From: Chromera velia
Lineage: Eukaryota; Sar; Chromeraceae
NCBI GenBank assembly: GCA_018398765.1
Contig: JAHBMJ010005715.1
Span: 1 to 64,000, forward strand
Reading direction: 5' to 3'
Length of the DNA: 64,000 nucleotides
Position numbers and translations under genes: made by a program. The stretch's first letter is position 1. Each line of letters starts with the position of its first letter. Below, one piece after another: positions 1-13,200 of the stretch. The notes under the pieces were generated by a model, which worked only from the letters and a program-made list of their open reading frames with translations, was not told the DNA's origin and ran no database searches.

Positions 1-265
1 AGAGAGAGAGAGAGAGTCAGAGAAAGAAACTGTGAGTCCAGTCTCCATCGTCTTCAGCCATGTCCAGCCGTCTCCATTCCATTCTCCCATCTCCTTGCCC
101 ATTGGCAAGTCGCTCGCTTTGCCTATCCTCGTGTCATCTTCTGGCTCAGTTCTGCTTATCTTCATCCCTTTATTCATTTTCACCCCTTTCTGCAGGCACG
201 ATGCGCGCACAAAGGCTAAGTGAAGAGATCACCTCTGACGTGGTCAGTGAACATGCAACAAGGGC

Positions 266-596
266 TTGGTGGAGGTAGTCAGTCCGTTTGATCTTTCTCT
301 TTTAAATTACAGAAATACGTTTGTAGGGTCGAAAACTAAGGTCAAAAATCAAAGTGCAGGCGCATGAAGATGTCTGTGGGTGACTTTGAACCATTTTGTG
401 TGATGTTTTTCCAGCTCGCCATATGTGTTTATCCGTTAAACTTTGACTGGGAGGGTTAGTGAAGTGGAGGTAGACCAGGTCGGTCTGCTGAAAATTCTCT
501 TTAAATTACTGACCTAGCTATTTAAGGTTCGAAAACGAATACAGGGGTGCATGAACATGTCTTTGAGGGATGTCGAGCCATCTTTTCTTTTTTTGT
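266..596. repeat. Diverged tandem duplication, about 198-bp period
   Basis: Two copies of a diverged unit lie at about 266-400 and 465-596. Both contain GTGGAGGTAG, then CTTTAAATTAC, then GTCGAAAAC or TTCGAAAAC, then GCATGAAGATGTCT or GCATGAACATGTCT. A fragment resembling the end of the unit (ATGTCTTTGAGTGACC) recurs near 2053. No function is visible, and it may be decayed coding sequence. Confidence 0.45.
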
Positions 597-620
597 TCTA
601 CGTCATATATTCATTCAGGG

Positions 621-673
621 CACACATACATATATACACACACATACACACATATACACACACATATACACAT

Positions 674-751
<78 letters not shown>
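621..751. repeat. (CA)n followed by (GA)n microsatellite
   Basis: About 90 bases of CA/TA repeat run directly into about 40 bases of GA repeat. The compound CA-GA order recurs at 31717-31807. Confidence 0.9.
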
Positions 752-753
<2 letters not shown>

Positions 754-1299
754 GGGGAGGTGTCTCTGTCTTCATCCTACTGGAAAATACGAGTAGATCT
801 GGCTTTCACTTCTAGTGCATTGCAGGTGTATGGATGGACGAATTACGGAGGCAAACTGAGAGTGATGTTAGAAAAAGAAAAACCACTAGATGGAAGGAAC
901 ATAACCCGGCTTACCGTCAACAAACTTCTCTCCGCGTAGCAACTTCTTGCCAAGATCCAAAGAAAGTCGCGCATTTGCGTTTTTCTGCAGACACGTGGAA
1001 TAAACACAAGCCAATGTATGCAACAGAGATGCGGAGCAAAGGTGTAAAAAAATTTGGCAAGGAAAACTCCAAATAGAGCTGTCAAGAGCTGTACACGCCG
1101 TTTTACAGAGACCACATTACGGCAGTCTGAGAGTTATCTCTTTCATGCACTTACTCAGTTTCTCTCTCTATCTGTCTCACACAGTGAAATTTTCAAATAG
1201 ACGAGGTGGGGGTGGGGGGGGATTTGAGAGAGAAGCGGACTGTCTGCATAAAGAAACGAACCACTTGATTTCCGTTCTCACTATGGACGTACACCTCTA

Positions 1300-1584
1300 C
1301 CTTTGGATTCTTTTCAATTGACTGACCTGGAGTAGCCGAAGGGTCACGTAGACAAGGACTCTGAGGTCTTTGTCTGTCTTCATCGACACATTATCGTCCT
1401 AGAATTCCGTTTCAAGTAGCTCAAGAGCCCTAAAGTCGGGTCTCTAGGCCGCGTCTCCACACTCCTTCTTGTTGAACATGACGATACACTCAGTGAGGAC
1501 GTAGAAGAAGACCTGCCCGAGACTGAAAAGGTTGCACTTCTCATCGTACTCTTTCCCCACTCTCTTCAGTGCCTTTCTTCAGTG
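1300..1584 (-). pseudogene. Decayed protein-kinase exon fragment
   Basis: Read on the minus strand, 1577-1444 gives an open stretch containing KEYDEKCNLFSLGQVFFYVL. This matches kinase subdomain IX (typically YDEKCDVWSLGVxxYxLLTG), with the conserved Asp and Trp replaced by Asn and Phe. Downstream on the same strand, MKTDKDLRVLVYVTLRLLQ (around 1380-1330) also looks coding, but in-frame stops separate the pieces. No exon structure or start is recognisable. I read it as the scrap of a Ser/Thr kinase gene lying head to head with the membrane/LRR remnant at 1569 onward. Alternatively it is a chance match, but the length and order of matching residues make that less likely. Confidence 0.4.
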
Positions 1585-3780
1585 TTTTCAACACATCCTT
1601 CGTCTGTGACCCAGGAAGAGCCTTCAGTAACCGTGAGAGGCGGCTACTTCGATGTCTCTATCCTTTTCTGATCCTCTTTGTTTGCCTCTGGACAGATCTG
1701 TTTGTCGTCACATGGTACCTCCTGAAAGACCTAAACCAGACAAAGCGACTCGGCCTGTACCTCCAGCTGAGGGAAATGTGCGAGGCAGTCTTTGGAACCT
1801 CTTTACAGATCGGAATAGCAGTGTGGCTAGTGACGAGCAAGACAATCAAGACACCGCCCCACTTCTGGATTGCAATCGGTGTGTCTCTGGTCGATTCGGT
1901 TCATATTTGTGCAGAAGCTGATACAAGATGGCTCTCTATTTCTGAGCATCGCTGGATGCTCTCCAACTTAGGTATGGGGTGACCGTCCCTTCCCTTAAGT
2001 TCGTGGGGGGGATCCGTAGGGGGACAATCGAGAAGGCTAGGTACGATGAGATGGTCATGTCTTTGAGTGACCTAAAAATCCTCAGAAGGGTCAGTGAAGC
2101 AGAGCACGGGCCTGAAGCTCCTTTCTCTGAGAGGGTGTGTCATCGAATCACAGCCTTCGGGAGAGATGTTCCTGATAGAAGGAGTGATGTCGAATACAAG
2201 AACAAAGCTGGGTGGCATGAACAAAAACTCCATCCTGCAGTCTGATTTTGTTCCTGTCATAAGAGAAGGCTCCCCCACATTCATCCAAAATTTGAGAAAC
2301 AAAATACCCTGTGCACATTCCGTCCTATCCCTGACCGTTTCGAAGAGGGCCATGAAAATTTAGTTTCTCGACCTTGATGCTACAGCAGACAAAGAAGAAA
2401 ACAGAAAACGAAACCCCAACCTAATAAACCAACAGTCCCTCCCGATGACAGGAGAATTCCCAGCCTCTGCCTCCCGACCCCCAACCCTCTCCCCCTCGAT
2501 CTGTAGAGACAGTTCCTCTGTATGCATGCATGCCCGACAGGCCTCCCTCCTCGGCAAAGACCCCACCTTGAGCTCAGAGCAAGCCAGAAGTGGTGTTGCC
2601 CTTTTTATCCCACAACCAGTCCAGCTCTCTCTGCCATATTCTGACCTTAGAGAAGAGGAAAAGGACATCGAGGAGGGAAGAATAGAATTGCCCGAGGAAA
2701 GTGAATCTCCTCTGTGGAAAGAGAGGAGAAATAAAGCGCAGAAGTGGACAGGTCACCCAGCGGGGGTGGGCGAAGGTCCTCTGTGAAGCGCTCAAAATCC
2801 GAAGTTTCCCTTTCAACCTGGAACAATGAGACCCTAGGAGACACCCCAGGGATGCAGCATACGGCCTTCATGTCTACATGTAGAAAGGCTGAAGGCTTTG
2901 ACCTGTCTGATGCCTTCTACTGTCCAAAAGGGTTTTATTCTCTTCTGAAGTCTCCTACAGTCTCTGAGGAGCCTTCATGAACGTCTCTGTGAACCGTCTA
3001 GGCCAGACCGGAGTCAGTCGTCTGGCTTTTGCACTGCAACTGAACCGCACACTTCAATAACTTGACGTGTCTGATAACGAGATAGGGGGAGCTACAGCAG
3101 TCTCTCTTGCAGGGGCTGTAGCGTCTTCTGGGCTTGTGGAGTTAACAATGAGTAGAAACATGCTGGAGCAACACACGGCCAAGCAATTCTTCGAGGCACT
3201 CGCAGGAGGGGACGGAGATGTAGATCGACAGAGAGAGTTCGTTAACCATTCTGCGGTTCTAAGGTCAGCACGTATCCTGCAGGCTGGTTTATTTTTGTGT
3301 TTCTCTATATATGTCAATGAAAAGCTCTGGCATTTTCTGATATATTTTCTGGTGATTCTTCTGTAGCCCTTCTGCCCCTCTTCATCTTTCTCGAAGATTG
3401 TGTCCGACTGTCTGCAACGTCATTCATAAACCGATCACAATCCTTCCACGGTTTCTCAATGAATAGAACCAACATAGGTTGCTTGAGAAATGAGAACACC
3501 AGAAAGCCTCGAGGGATTGATGTTTTATTTTCTGTCTCTTTCCCTTGTTTGCCCCGTTCAATCATTGAATCACGCAGGCAACTTTGTGAAGACCGAGAGT
3601 CTCATGGCTCTGTGTGGCTGGGCAGAGACAGGCCGGTGCCGCCTGACGACCGTCGACTTCCAAGTCAACTATGTAAATGACGGTGTGATCGAGAGACTGG
3701 CTCTGTCTCTTCCAGCCTGAACGAGCCACCTGGAGGGCAACACATTTTTATCTCAGGCCGCAGACAGACTTGAACAGGTG
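1569..3780 (+). pseudogene. Decayed membrane + leucine-rich-repeat gene
   Basis: 1600-1980 encodes a hydrophobic segment with two or three likely membrane helices (LYPFLILFVCLWTDLFVV, then LQLREMCEAVFGTSLQIG). The latter recalls the amphipathic LQLR-x-LE motif of XK-related proteins, a weak resemblance only. Frame shifts to other frames follow at about 1980-2360. 2977-3230 encodes ribonuclease-inhibitor-type leucine-rich repeats (NRLGQTGVSRLAFALQLNRT, then LDVSDNEIGGATAVSLAGAV) interrupted by a TAA. 3574-3720 gives another LRR-like piece (VNDGVIERLALSLPA) ending in a stop. The pieces follow one another on one strand in a sensible order but in different frames with internal stops, so a broken host gene is likelier than an intron-rich live one. 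Good GT/AG pairs linking the pieces were not found. Confidence 0.5.
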
Positions 3781-3889
3781 GTTGGCTAAGAACTGGCGAA
3801 CACTGTCAAGGTCAAACTCGGAGGAAATGAGAAACAAGGACAGGCTAGGTCAGCAAGTCAGGAAAAGAGCTGGAGAGAAAACGACTTAA

Positions 3890-5345
3890 TTTTCCAACAC
3901 GATGTGGCACGGTATACCGTTTCTTTTCCATCCCTCCTACCTGAAAAGCTGAGCAAGCCAATTGAATTCACACCCATACACCACATATGCTTCGATCTAC
4001 AAAATGACCAGCACAAAAAGCTGTTTGTGCTATTGAACAGGATCATTCGAAAAAAAGAAGCGATGGTCGTCTGTCTTGAAGCGACAGAACAAACGAACCG
4101 AGCGGACCTGGGAGAAGAAGAAGAAGAAGAAGAAGAAAGAAACAATGAGGCAGCAGATGGGAGACCTGGCTCTCTCCGATCTTCTAATCCAGAGGCCCCT
4201 CCTGCAGCTGCTGTTGTTCTGTCCTTTCCAGAAAAGAAGCACGACACGGCTGAAAAGAATCAATTAGCCTCAACCCGAGCAACCCCTGTCCCCCTCCCCC
4301 GCCCCTTCCCCTTCCCCCTAGTGGCGGGGGACGCCGGACATTCAGCCCCCGAAACCCCGTGCTTTGAGAGAGGGGGACTGATGCACACACCATCGGAAGA
4401 GGTGAAACCAGCCGGGAAGGCTGAAGGAGAGGACGCGGGAGATCTCTCCGAGAGAGTCTGAGGTAGGGACAGGGAGAGAGAGGCAATTGAGGAGATGAGG
4501 ACCGCGCTTGAATGCGACCTCGAAGAACTGGTTTCTTAATATATAGTCTTCCACTTCTTTGATGAAGAGAGGCTCTGGAAAGAGAAGGGGCTCCAGAGAG
4601 AATGGCTGAGGAAGCAAATGAATGCCCACGAGAAACTTATCCAGGCGGTCAGTGAGTGAGTCATTCAACCAGTCAGTTACAGACAGGCAGTCTGCCCATC
4701 AGATAGCCGTCCAATCTGCCGAATCTACACTTTTCTATCTTATGAAGGAGTCCATTGTGAAACAAATATCTTCAACCTTCACCCCAACTCTCCCTCTTCA
4801 GCAGATTCATGAATGTATCCTTGCATCCACCACCACGTAAACAATTTCTCTTTACAGAACTTTTGAACTCATGGACGGACTGACTGATTGGCTGATAGGC
4901 AAGAGTTCTTTGTCACGCGGCCAACCCGTTTTGCAGCTGATCTACAGTACTAAGTTGGCTACGGTATTTTATAATTCTTCTACAGTGTATAACTCTTCTT
5001 TTCTCAATCGGTGTGCATCTTCTTAATTTTCTGCCCTAACCCATCTACGCAGGCTATGAAGGGAAGGTGATTGAGGGCCTAGCTCGACTTGGAGGACGTG
5101 AAGTCTCTTGACCATCTCATCGCTTTCCTGAGGGCATGGATCTCTATCCACATTCTCAAGCAGGACATTTCAGATGCCCAGTGCATCGCCGACACGTAGA
5201 GGTGGAGAAGGTTCTTCCCATGAGTAGAGCAGAGCAGAGAGAACCAACTGAGGTGCACAGAGCAATAGCAGCATGCAAGACGTACAAAGATAGATACAAA
5301 GGTTTAGTCACTGGACAGACGCACGTGCCTGACGGGTTGTACATA
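3890..5345 (+). pseudogene. Charged, stop-interrupted coding remnant
   Basis: A 185-residue open frame (3904-4461) begins with a globular-looking part (EKLSKPIEFTPIHHICFDLQ) and turns into a Glu run and Pro-rich sequence. A second piece at 4477-4657 reads EEMRTALECDLEELVS, stop, FFDEERLWKEKGLQREWLRK in one frame. At 5086-5208 the frame LEDVKSLDHLIAFLRAWISI is open for 36 codons. All are helical and charged and may be the distal part of the broken LRR gene upstream. No family was recognised. Confidence 0.3.
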
Positions 5346-5520
5346 TATTCACGTATGTAAAATACTGCTGGGAGGCGGTAGCAGAGGGAGGATGTTTTCC
5401 CACTTTCTGCCTTTCTCCCGCAAATTTGCTTTTACCAGTTCAACATTCATGGAAGGCCTGCCGAGCGGCTCTCTGACGGCTCGCCCACCTGCAGGGCTCT
5501 TTGATTGAACTACAGGATAG

Positions 5521-5592
5521 TCTCTCTCTCTCTCTGTATGCGTGTATGTGTGTGTGTATATGTGTGTGTGTGTCTCTCTCTCTCTCTCTCTC
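5521..5592. repeat. (TC)n/(TG)n microsatellite
   Basis: Alternating TC and TG dinucleotide runs. The flanks show no coding signal. Confidence 0.8.
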
Positions 5593-5599
5593 AATGTTT

Positions 5600-7025
5600 A
5601 ACTTTGTGTTTACACTCGTTTAACCATTAGAACGAAAACCTAGAAATCGACTGCACAGGTCAATAAAGGATTTGCTGCAGAAAGAAAGTTCATGGTCGAT
5701 TTTACGACCATGATCTCTTCGCATCTCTGCAGACAAAGGGGCTGGAATGCAGATGCTCGTCTTTAAGTTTCTTTTCTTTCAGTTTCAGTTTCAGTTTCTC
5801 CCAGTACCAAGCACGCAGCAATCAGTTAGCATTGCTAAAGTTTCTCTTCCATTGAACGTGCTTGGATCGCAAAACGCAGTCTTCCGGAATCCACGACTCA
5901 TACTTCTGCTTACCTCCTTTAAATAATTCTTGATCACTCCGATTCCCGAAATGCAAAAAAAGCAACTGGCAACGCTTTTCTTCGCACGTCACCCACATTT
6001 CTCCCCTTTCTTTTGTCCCTCTTGCATCAATGAGTTTCTATTGTCCTGCAGTGAAGAGCTTGGTTAAATGTACCACCAAGGCCCACCTGTGGTTTTGCTG
6101 TAACCTCAAAGTTTTGAAATTCCCATGAGGTGACAAGCCTGTGCTACTGTGTTAAACATGCAAAAAGCTGAGTAACTGTTTTTTTTATGTCGTACGTCTT
6201 TGTTATGCAAATAAAGCTGAGGGCTTGTTGTGTATGACGTATATCAAAAATATGCGTTGCACGCCAATTCTTGGTTTTCGCCGTATTCTGTACGTTCTAA
6301 ATGCTCAAAGCCTGCTTCAAATGAGGTCGGATCATTTCAATTTTCAAACTTGAACTGCCTCTTGCTTGAAGGTACTTAAAGAATTAAATTAATGATATCT
6401 ATGTAGCTATAGTTAGTTGATTATGTCAAAGCCTGATACATGACAAATGTGTCTAATAATCCCAAATAAGCATATTACAGCTAGTCACTCTCGAAATACT
6501 CGAGACTGATAGAAAGAATATAGAAGAATTATACATATTATAGTATGTATCACTAATACGGACCATCCTAGGGATCATCATATAGTACCTGCACAACTAG
6601 CTACACAAAAAATAAAATATCGTGAGCAAAATCCTAGGCAAAATCATGCAAAAATGGACTAAAACCAGCCTTTAACCAGGACTTTAATTAAAGGGACTTT
6701 TAAAAGACTCGTTCTCTGGTACTAGCTCTAGCTCACCGTAGCCGTTGCGTACCGTATTACCATTGTCTGTACTGACACTAACTTAATGATTATACATAAA
6801 ATTACTGTAGTCACAGTAAGAATATTTTCAATTTGTTCTAAGTATCCGGGCCTAAATCAATTTATAAAAGTGTTCACCTAGGTTTTGAAACTGGTTTTCA
6901 GTAGGGTTTTCACAATAATAATATCGGTAATAATTTCACTTCATATTTCAAATGTCAGATATTTGCAGAACGCTATATTTTGGTATATATATACCATTTA
7001 TAGCAAGAAGCTGTACAAAAACTTT
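5600..7025. other. AT-rich non-coding block
   Basis: No frame of coding character was found on either strand. Composition shifts clearly to AT from about 6080, with short AT-only words and no microsatellite. It separates the decayed plus-strand genes from the 3' side of the minus-strand Patched gene. I see no transposon ends here. Confidence 0.6.
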
Positions 7026-7352
<327 letters not shown>

Positions 7353-7359
7353 AGGCCAG

Positions 7360-8492
7360 ACGCTAGGAACAAACTTTAAGTCAATGCCTCCAGAGCCTGA
7401 CAGGGTTTAAGCTCCAGTCATCAGAGCAATCTGCATCAAATCAAAAGAAATCCAGCACACTCCATCCACTGTGGCATTTCAGCGCACACACTGCAGCACG
7501 CTGTCAGCGTGTAAACGCATGCAGCGACGCCGGACACATTCAGGACACGGCAAAAAGACAGACACCAAGGCGGCCCGCTGGCCAAACGGTTGCACGCCTG
7601 CACTCAGGAAACCTGGTCCGGCCACATTGTGCATGGATACATTCGTGCTGTGGCAACACAAATCGACATACACAGCAACACGTGCATTAAGAAGCAACAT
7701 GCACTTGCATCGCAAAAAGAAAATCTCTTTTGTCAAAACAAATTATGGTACAGGATTCTAACAAAAAGTTTAAATTTCTTTCTTCTCTTCTTTTCCGATT
7801 GGATGGATGGATGGATGGATGGATGGAAGGGCTTCCTTTGCGGAACCGGCACTGACTGCCTTGAGCCCCTTTCCTTGCGAGCGAGTCCTGGTGCCTCTTT
7901 CCTCACTCATACACTCACGGGGAGATAGAGAAATGGACATACGTCGATCGATCGAACCTATGACAGAGACAGAGCGGTCAACAGACGACAACCGAAGGAA
8001 GTTCAAAACTTGAAACAAAGCTTCCTTCTTTCCTTGAAGCCATTTCATGAAAGCAAGGAGGCCCGTTGACTGATCGACAATTAACGGAAAGCGCTCCCTC
8101 TCCATCTCTCCCCCTGAAGGACGGACCGTTTCATCACGGCCATCTGTCTGCCCCACAACCTTGAAAATTAGCGGACAGACAAACTGACAGAGAGAGAGAG
8201 AGATTCAATTCACATGAAACCTTTCTTCATCAAACACGGTGAGCAACGTTCTTTGCCTTCATGCATGCAGGCCTTCAAGCAACGCGTTCACTCCATTCGA
8301 AGCATCGCGGTCTCTCACGGCCTTCTTTCTTTCCTTCTCGCTCTTTCTACCAACCTTTGTCTGTCTATCTGTATCTCTAAGCCGTTGGTCGCGCTTCGGT
8401 AAGCATAAGAAATCATCATGAAAAATAAAATAAATCCATCTTCCTTTCTTATTCGTTCTCTCTTGCAGTAATGTCCCCCCGTTGGTTCTCAG
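7360..8492. other. 3' flank of the Patched gene, no gene seen
   Basis: Between the doubtful small ORF and the Patched stop codon I see no convincing coding sequence. It contains a (GGAT)n run at 7801-7828 and a TGCATGCA at about 8271. Confidence 0.5.
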
Positions 8493-10263
8493 TCATTGGT
8501 TGGGGCTATGCTTGGGGTCGGCGCTGTGTCCGTCGGAGTCTGGACACTCATGCATGGCTGCATTGCACATGCTGGCAGTAGCCATGGGGACAACACCAGG
8601 CAAACCAAATTCTTCGTTTCCACTCTTCCCCTCATCTCCCGTCTCCTTTCCCTTTCTTCCCAGAGCCTTTCGATTATTTGACGCACTCACTCCTTCCTGA
8701 TGATCTACACAGGACCTCAGTCGTGCTTTGATGAACGCGCGCTGACTGGCTCTGCGCTTATGGGAAAAGGGTCCGAACAAACAGAGAGCACAGGGGAGAG
8801 CAACCAGCGAGTGGAAGCCTGAAGAGACAGCAGTCAGGAAAAGGATTTGCGCCCCGACATTCAGCAGCACGCTTCCTGTGTACAAAGGGGAGAGAAAAAA
8901 GGCAATGATGAGCAGCGTGGACACAAAAAAGAGAATGGGAGGACCAGCAAGGATCAGGGACACAGCTGCCCTCTGCTTTCTGGTCTCCCCCCCCGCCTGT
9001 GCGTACGCGCCTACCATTTTCGTCACGGCAGTCACAGCCAAAGCCGGGCTGATGATCGCCCACAAGAGTGAGACCTCGTGGACCCCCACGTCCCAATACG
9101 CCATCAATCCCAACACACACACGCAAGCGGAGCAGCTGAACAACCAGGCAAAGAGGGCCAAAATCGGGTCGACAAAGAGACAAACGAGAATGAAATAAAC
9201 GCACGCAAAAACGATCAGTTGAATCTTCAACCACGCTAACATATTTGGGAGGCTCTGGTACAATAACCAGAAAGTCGACGTTAGCCGAAGATTATCTCTG
9301 CCCCCCAATGCAGGGACGACTCTTTTGTCTAATTGCTCGAAACGGGTGCCCAAATCGCCCCCCCTCAATGCCGGTGCAGGCTCAGGCCACAACGCCACAT
9401 CTGCGAGGGCAAAGGGTGCATCGGAGGCGACTTCAAGTCGAACGACGTCAGAGAAGGGGAAGGGGGAGTCACTGACAGACGGCCAGAAACCCGAGTTCTC
9501 TTTCTTTTGTTCGGAAAGTTCAAATCTCGCTCTTTCAAATCTCCCGTCCCTACAATCCGACTTCTCAACCCACTCTTTCCCTTTTCTGTCCACACCACGA
9601 ACCCACACAGTTGCCTCACGACTGCAGACTGCCGTGAGACTGTACACACGTACCGGGACCGTCTCGTCATCTGCAGAGAAAGAAAGAATGATCACTCCCG
9701 GCTCTGCAGCTTTGGCCGTTCTGTTAGGTCCACCTCCCTCCTCTCCTCCTTCTCCTGCTCCTTCCTCAACCCGACGCTCTATGACCATGCTGTTGTTCAA
9801 GGGACGTCCCTCACTCCCTCTGTACACCTCCTCCCCTCTCTGCCTCTCTTTCATCTGATCCCAAGACAAACACTCTTTTCCATTCCAATCGAGGGTTGTG
9901 GATGCTAACGTTGTGTTGCGAATCACTGCGTCTGCCTCTTCCCCCCTCTCGAACACACTGCCGCTCCGAGAAGACACAGAGGGGGAAGCGGAAGGACGAA
10001 GAAAGGCGGAGATGGAGACCACGATCTCATGCAACCCAACGCACCCCGTTTCATGGGAGCGTTCTGCAGGCACCCCATACTTGGAGGCACCCGGATCGTA
10101 GATACACGCTGCCAGCCTGCCCGTCACGTTGTTGCCCTCAAAGTACCGACGGAAGTCCACAACGCCAGACCCCGGGGATCGGGTGACGACGATCGACCGG
10201 AAGGTCTTCAGGCCTCTCACTGCATTTTTGCAGAGAAAGAAAAGGAAAGGAAGGGAAAGTCAC

Positions 10264-10297
<34 letters not shown>

Positions 10298-13200
10298 GTC
10301 CAAAGAGAGCTAGGCGGACTTTTAGTTGGCGCCGCGTTATTCATGGGTGAAGGTCAAAGACATGAGTGTACAAAAAAACAAACGGAAACTTCAGACGCAT
10401 AAATGGAGTTTCGGTTTCTTTCCTCACGACTGCTGACTTGAGATCAACCGATTCCCCTTTTCTTTTGGCTCTGAGCAACTTTGAAAAAAAAGTGTCACAC
10501 TACTCGAACGTTTCAAAAGATTTCCACTGCAGAAATCGAAGTGGCGCTGAAACGGACTGATTTGATTCATAAAGTGATCTTCCAAGGAAAAGCTGACTGA
10601 CTGACTGACTGACTGACTGACTGTTGTCTGGATCTTCCCACACGAAATCGTTGATGAAGAGAGGTCCTGCGTAGACTAAGTGCGTCTGTGCGAGGAGACT
10701 CGTGGCCCAGAACGTGATGTTGTCTCCTCGAAGCCACTCACGGAGACGCTTCTCGAATTCCTCCCTTTCTGGTGACATGGAGTCTGCTGAGAGGGAGACG
10801 GGAGAAGCACTCAGGCTCTCAACACCCGCTGTGACAGTCGCCAATCTGCGAAACTCTCCGTCCTCCCACTCTCTCCAGCAGTCTTGCCCGCACAGCCTCC
10901 CCCCCCTTTTCTCTGTTTGTTTCTCTCTCGTCCTGCCTAGATGAAGACGAGCAGAGTCCGTGAGGGACCTCTTTCGAAGACGTGTGGAAGCTTGGGAGCG
11001 AGACGTCAGCTGAGGACCCTCAGTTGTGCTGGGGACTGTTGACCTTCCAGCTACAGGTGTGGGGGTGGGGGTGTTGGGAGGAGAGGGGGGATCGGACCCG
11101 ACAGAAGTTCGTTCTCCTTGCCGACTATCTTCTGGTGGAGGGGGGGAAGGGGATGGTGAGAGATCGGGTGTTGGGGCATCGGTCGGGGGGGAGAGGGCAT
11201 CGGAGGGATCTGGAGTGGAGCTGCTGCTGCTACTGTTGGGTTCTGCTTCTTCTTCGTTTTCGGTTTCTTCTCCGAAATTCCAGTCCCAATCGAAACCTTC
11301 AGACGGGGAAGAACCAGAACCCGCCCCGCCGTCTGCTAGAGTCCCCCCTCCCCCAAAGAAGTCACCCTCTCCAATAGAGCCCCAAAAATCGTCCGTCCCT
11401 CCTGAAGAGGAAGCAGACGACCCTGAGGAGGAGGGGAGAGAGCCCCCTCCCCCCCCCAGATCTAGATCAGGCCCTAGACTATCAAATGGGGTGGGGGAGA
11501 GACCCCCGTCTTCCCCGTTACTTCCTTGTTCCCCTTCCTCTTCCTCCTGCATTCTCTTTAAAATGGGGGCTTGTGCCTGTTGAAAAACCAAAAACCTGTA
11601 GAACCCCGACTCGACCAGAGAGATATCCTTGGAGGAGTTCAGCCTTTGGAATGTTTCGTTCTGTTGCTGTTGGACAGCTGGGTCCTCCCACGCAAGGCCT
11701 TCAGGGGCATACAGGGTCAGGACGTCATCTGCTTCGGTGAAATGGGTCTCCTTATTGAGGAAAAACGAACGGAGGGGACTCTCTTGGTCTGCTATGTCGG
11801 CTATGCTACGGAGCCAAAATCTTGACTTCAGGGCAATCCCAACGCACGAGAAGCTCACGAGAGCTGCGAAGAGAAGGAACGAGACTGTCAGCCCTACAGG
11901 ATGGAAGAGACCACGAGAGACGCAGGAGCGAAACCAAAACACTCGAAGACCTTGCTGGGGCGTGCCCTCGGCGTCTGTGCAGAGCTTGAGAAGGGAAGGG
12001 GAAACGGAGGTCCCTGTTCTCATCTCACGGTCGTGCGCCGTGGGTGTGCTGAGTGTGATGGCCGAGTCTGCACGGAAGGAGACGGGGCCTGCAGCTGGAG
12101 TTGGAGAGCTGACGCCCTCGAGGTCAGAGCAGGTGCGGGGGAGACGGAGAATGGTTAGGCCGGCAGCTGCACCTTCGGTCGATGAAACTGCTCCTGCTGC
12201 TGCTGCTGTGGAGGAGGAGGAGGAAGAAGAGGCTGCTGTTCCCTCTGGAAGATGACCCCCACCGTGTTGCATATGCGGACTCTCACCCCCTTTCTCAGAG
12301 CTCTTCTGTGCCCCCTTCCCGCCGTTCCTCATCCCCCCTTCCCCTTCCGCTTTCCCACCCCCCCCTTGAGTCTCGTCATTCAATCCCTCCTCCTGAGTGT
12401 TGGACCTTAAGGTCGAGGCAGGAGTGGCTGCATAGGTCAGGAGAGGTCGTTCCCTCCCCTCGTTTTCTTCTGCCAACTCGGCAAGAGGGTTCGGAACCTC
12501 TCTCTTCCTCCAAAGAAAACCCTGAGAGGAAAAACCGGTCCAGCGCTCTGGGTGACGCAACATCTCAGCCTGCAGTGACAGACCTCCCGCCTCTCCTGTG
12601 GACAGGTCAGACAGCAGTCCGTTTATTTCGGGGTGGGAGATGATTGGGCTTTTTGCAGACGAGGACGAGGAAGCCCCAAAGTTCAATACTGCTGTTGCAG
12701 ACTGCTGTCGAATGTCCTTTTCTCTTCTCTCGAGAGGATGCAGACTGTCAGGTCTGTCTGACAGCCTCTTTTCTGTAATTGTACCATTTTTAAAATCCTC
12801 TCCCTCCACGTCCCCCTGTTGATCTCCAACCCCCCCCTTTCGAATTCTCCCGACCTCAACCGTTTGAGAAGACTGAACTCCTCCCCCCCCCGTCTTCCCA
12901 GAAGCAGAAGAAGCAAAAGACGAAGGGCCCTTTGAGGCTTCGAATCGGGACTCTAGTCCCAGACAGGCAGGAACAAAGGAAACGAACATCACACCCACCT
13001 GCACACCATTGAACACAGAGAGAGACTCTCCTTAATTGTCCTTCTGGATTACTCTTTTCTCGTCATCAAACGCACGCACAGAGAAAGACAGGTGGACAAA
13101 GAACGAACACGAATGAATTCTTGCCTGCTTGAAAGCATGAAGCAACCGATCACTAGAATAAAGAAGAAGATAATTCCCCTCATGAAAGGACGAGAAGAGA

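Noticed and set aside
518-532. GGTTCGAAA word resembling a tRNA B-box
   Set aside because: There is no A-box, no cloverleaf arms and no acceptor stem around it.
547-939. Open frames over the CA/GA microsatellite (HTHTHT, RERERE peptides)
   Set aside because: Dinucleotide repeats are open in several frames by chance; there is no start context and no conserved sequence.
9325-9908. Plus-strand frames of 177-191 codons opposite the Patched exon
   Set aside because: They are shadows of the GC-rich minus-strand Patched coding sequence, with no family resemblance.
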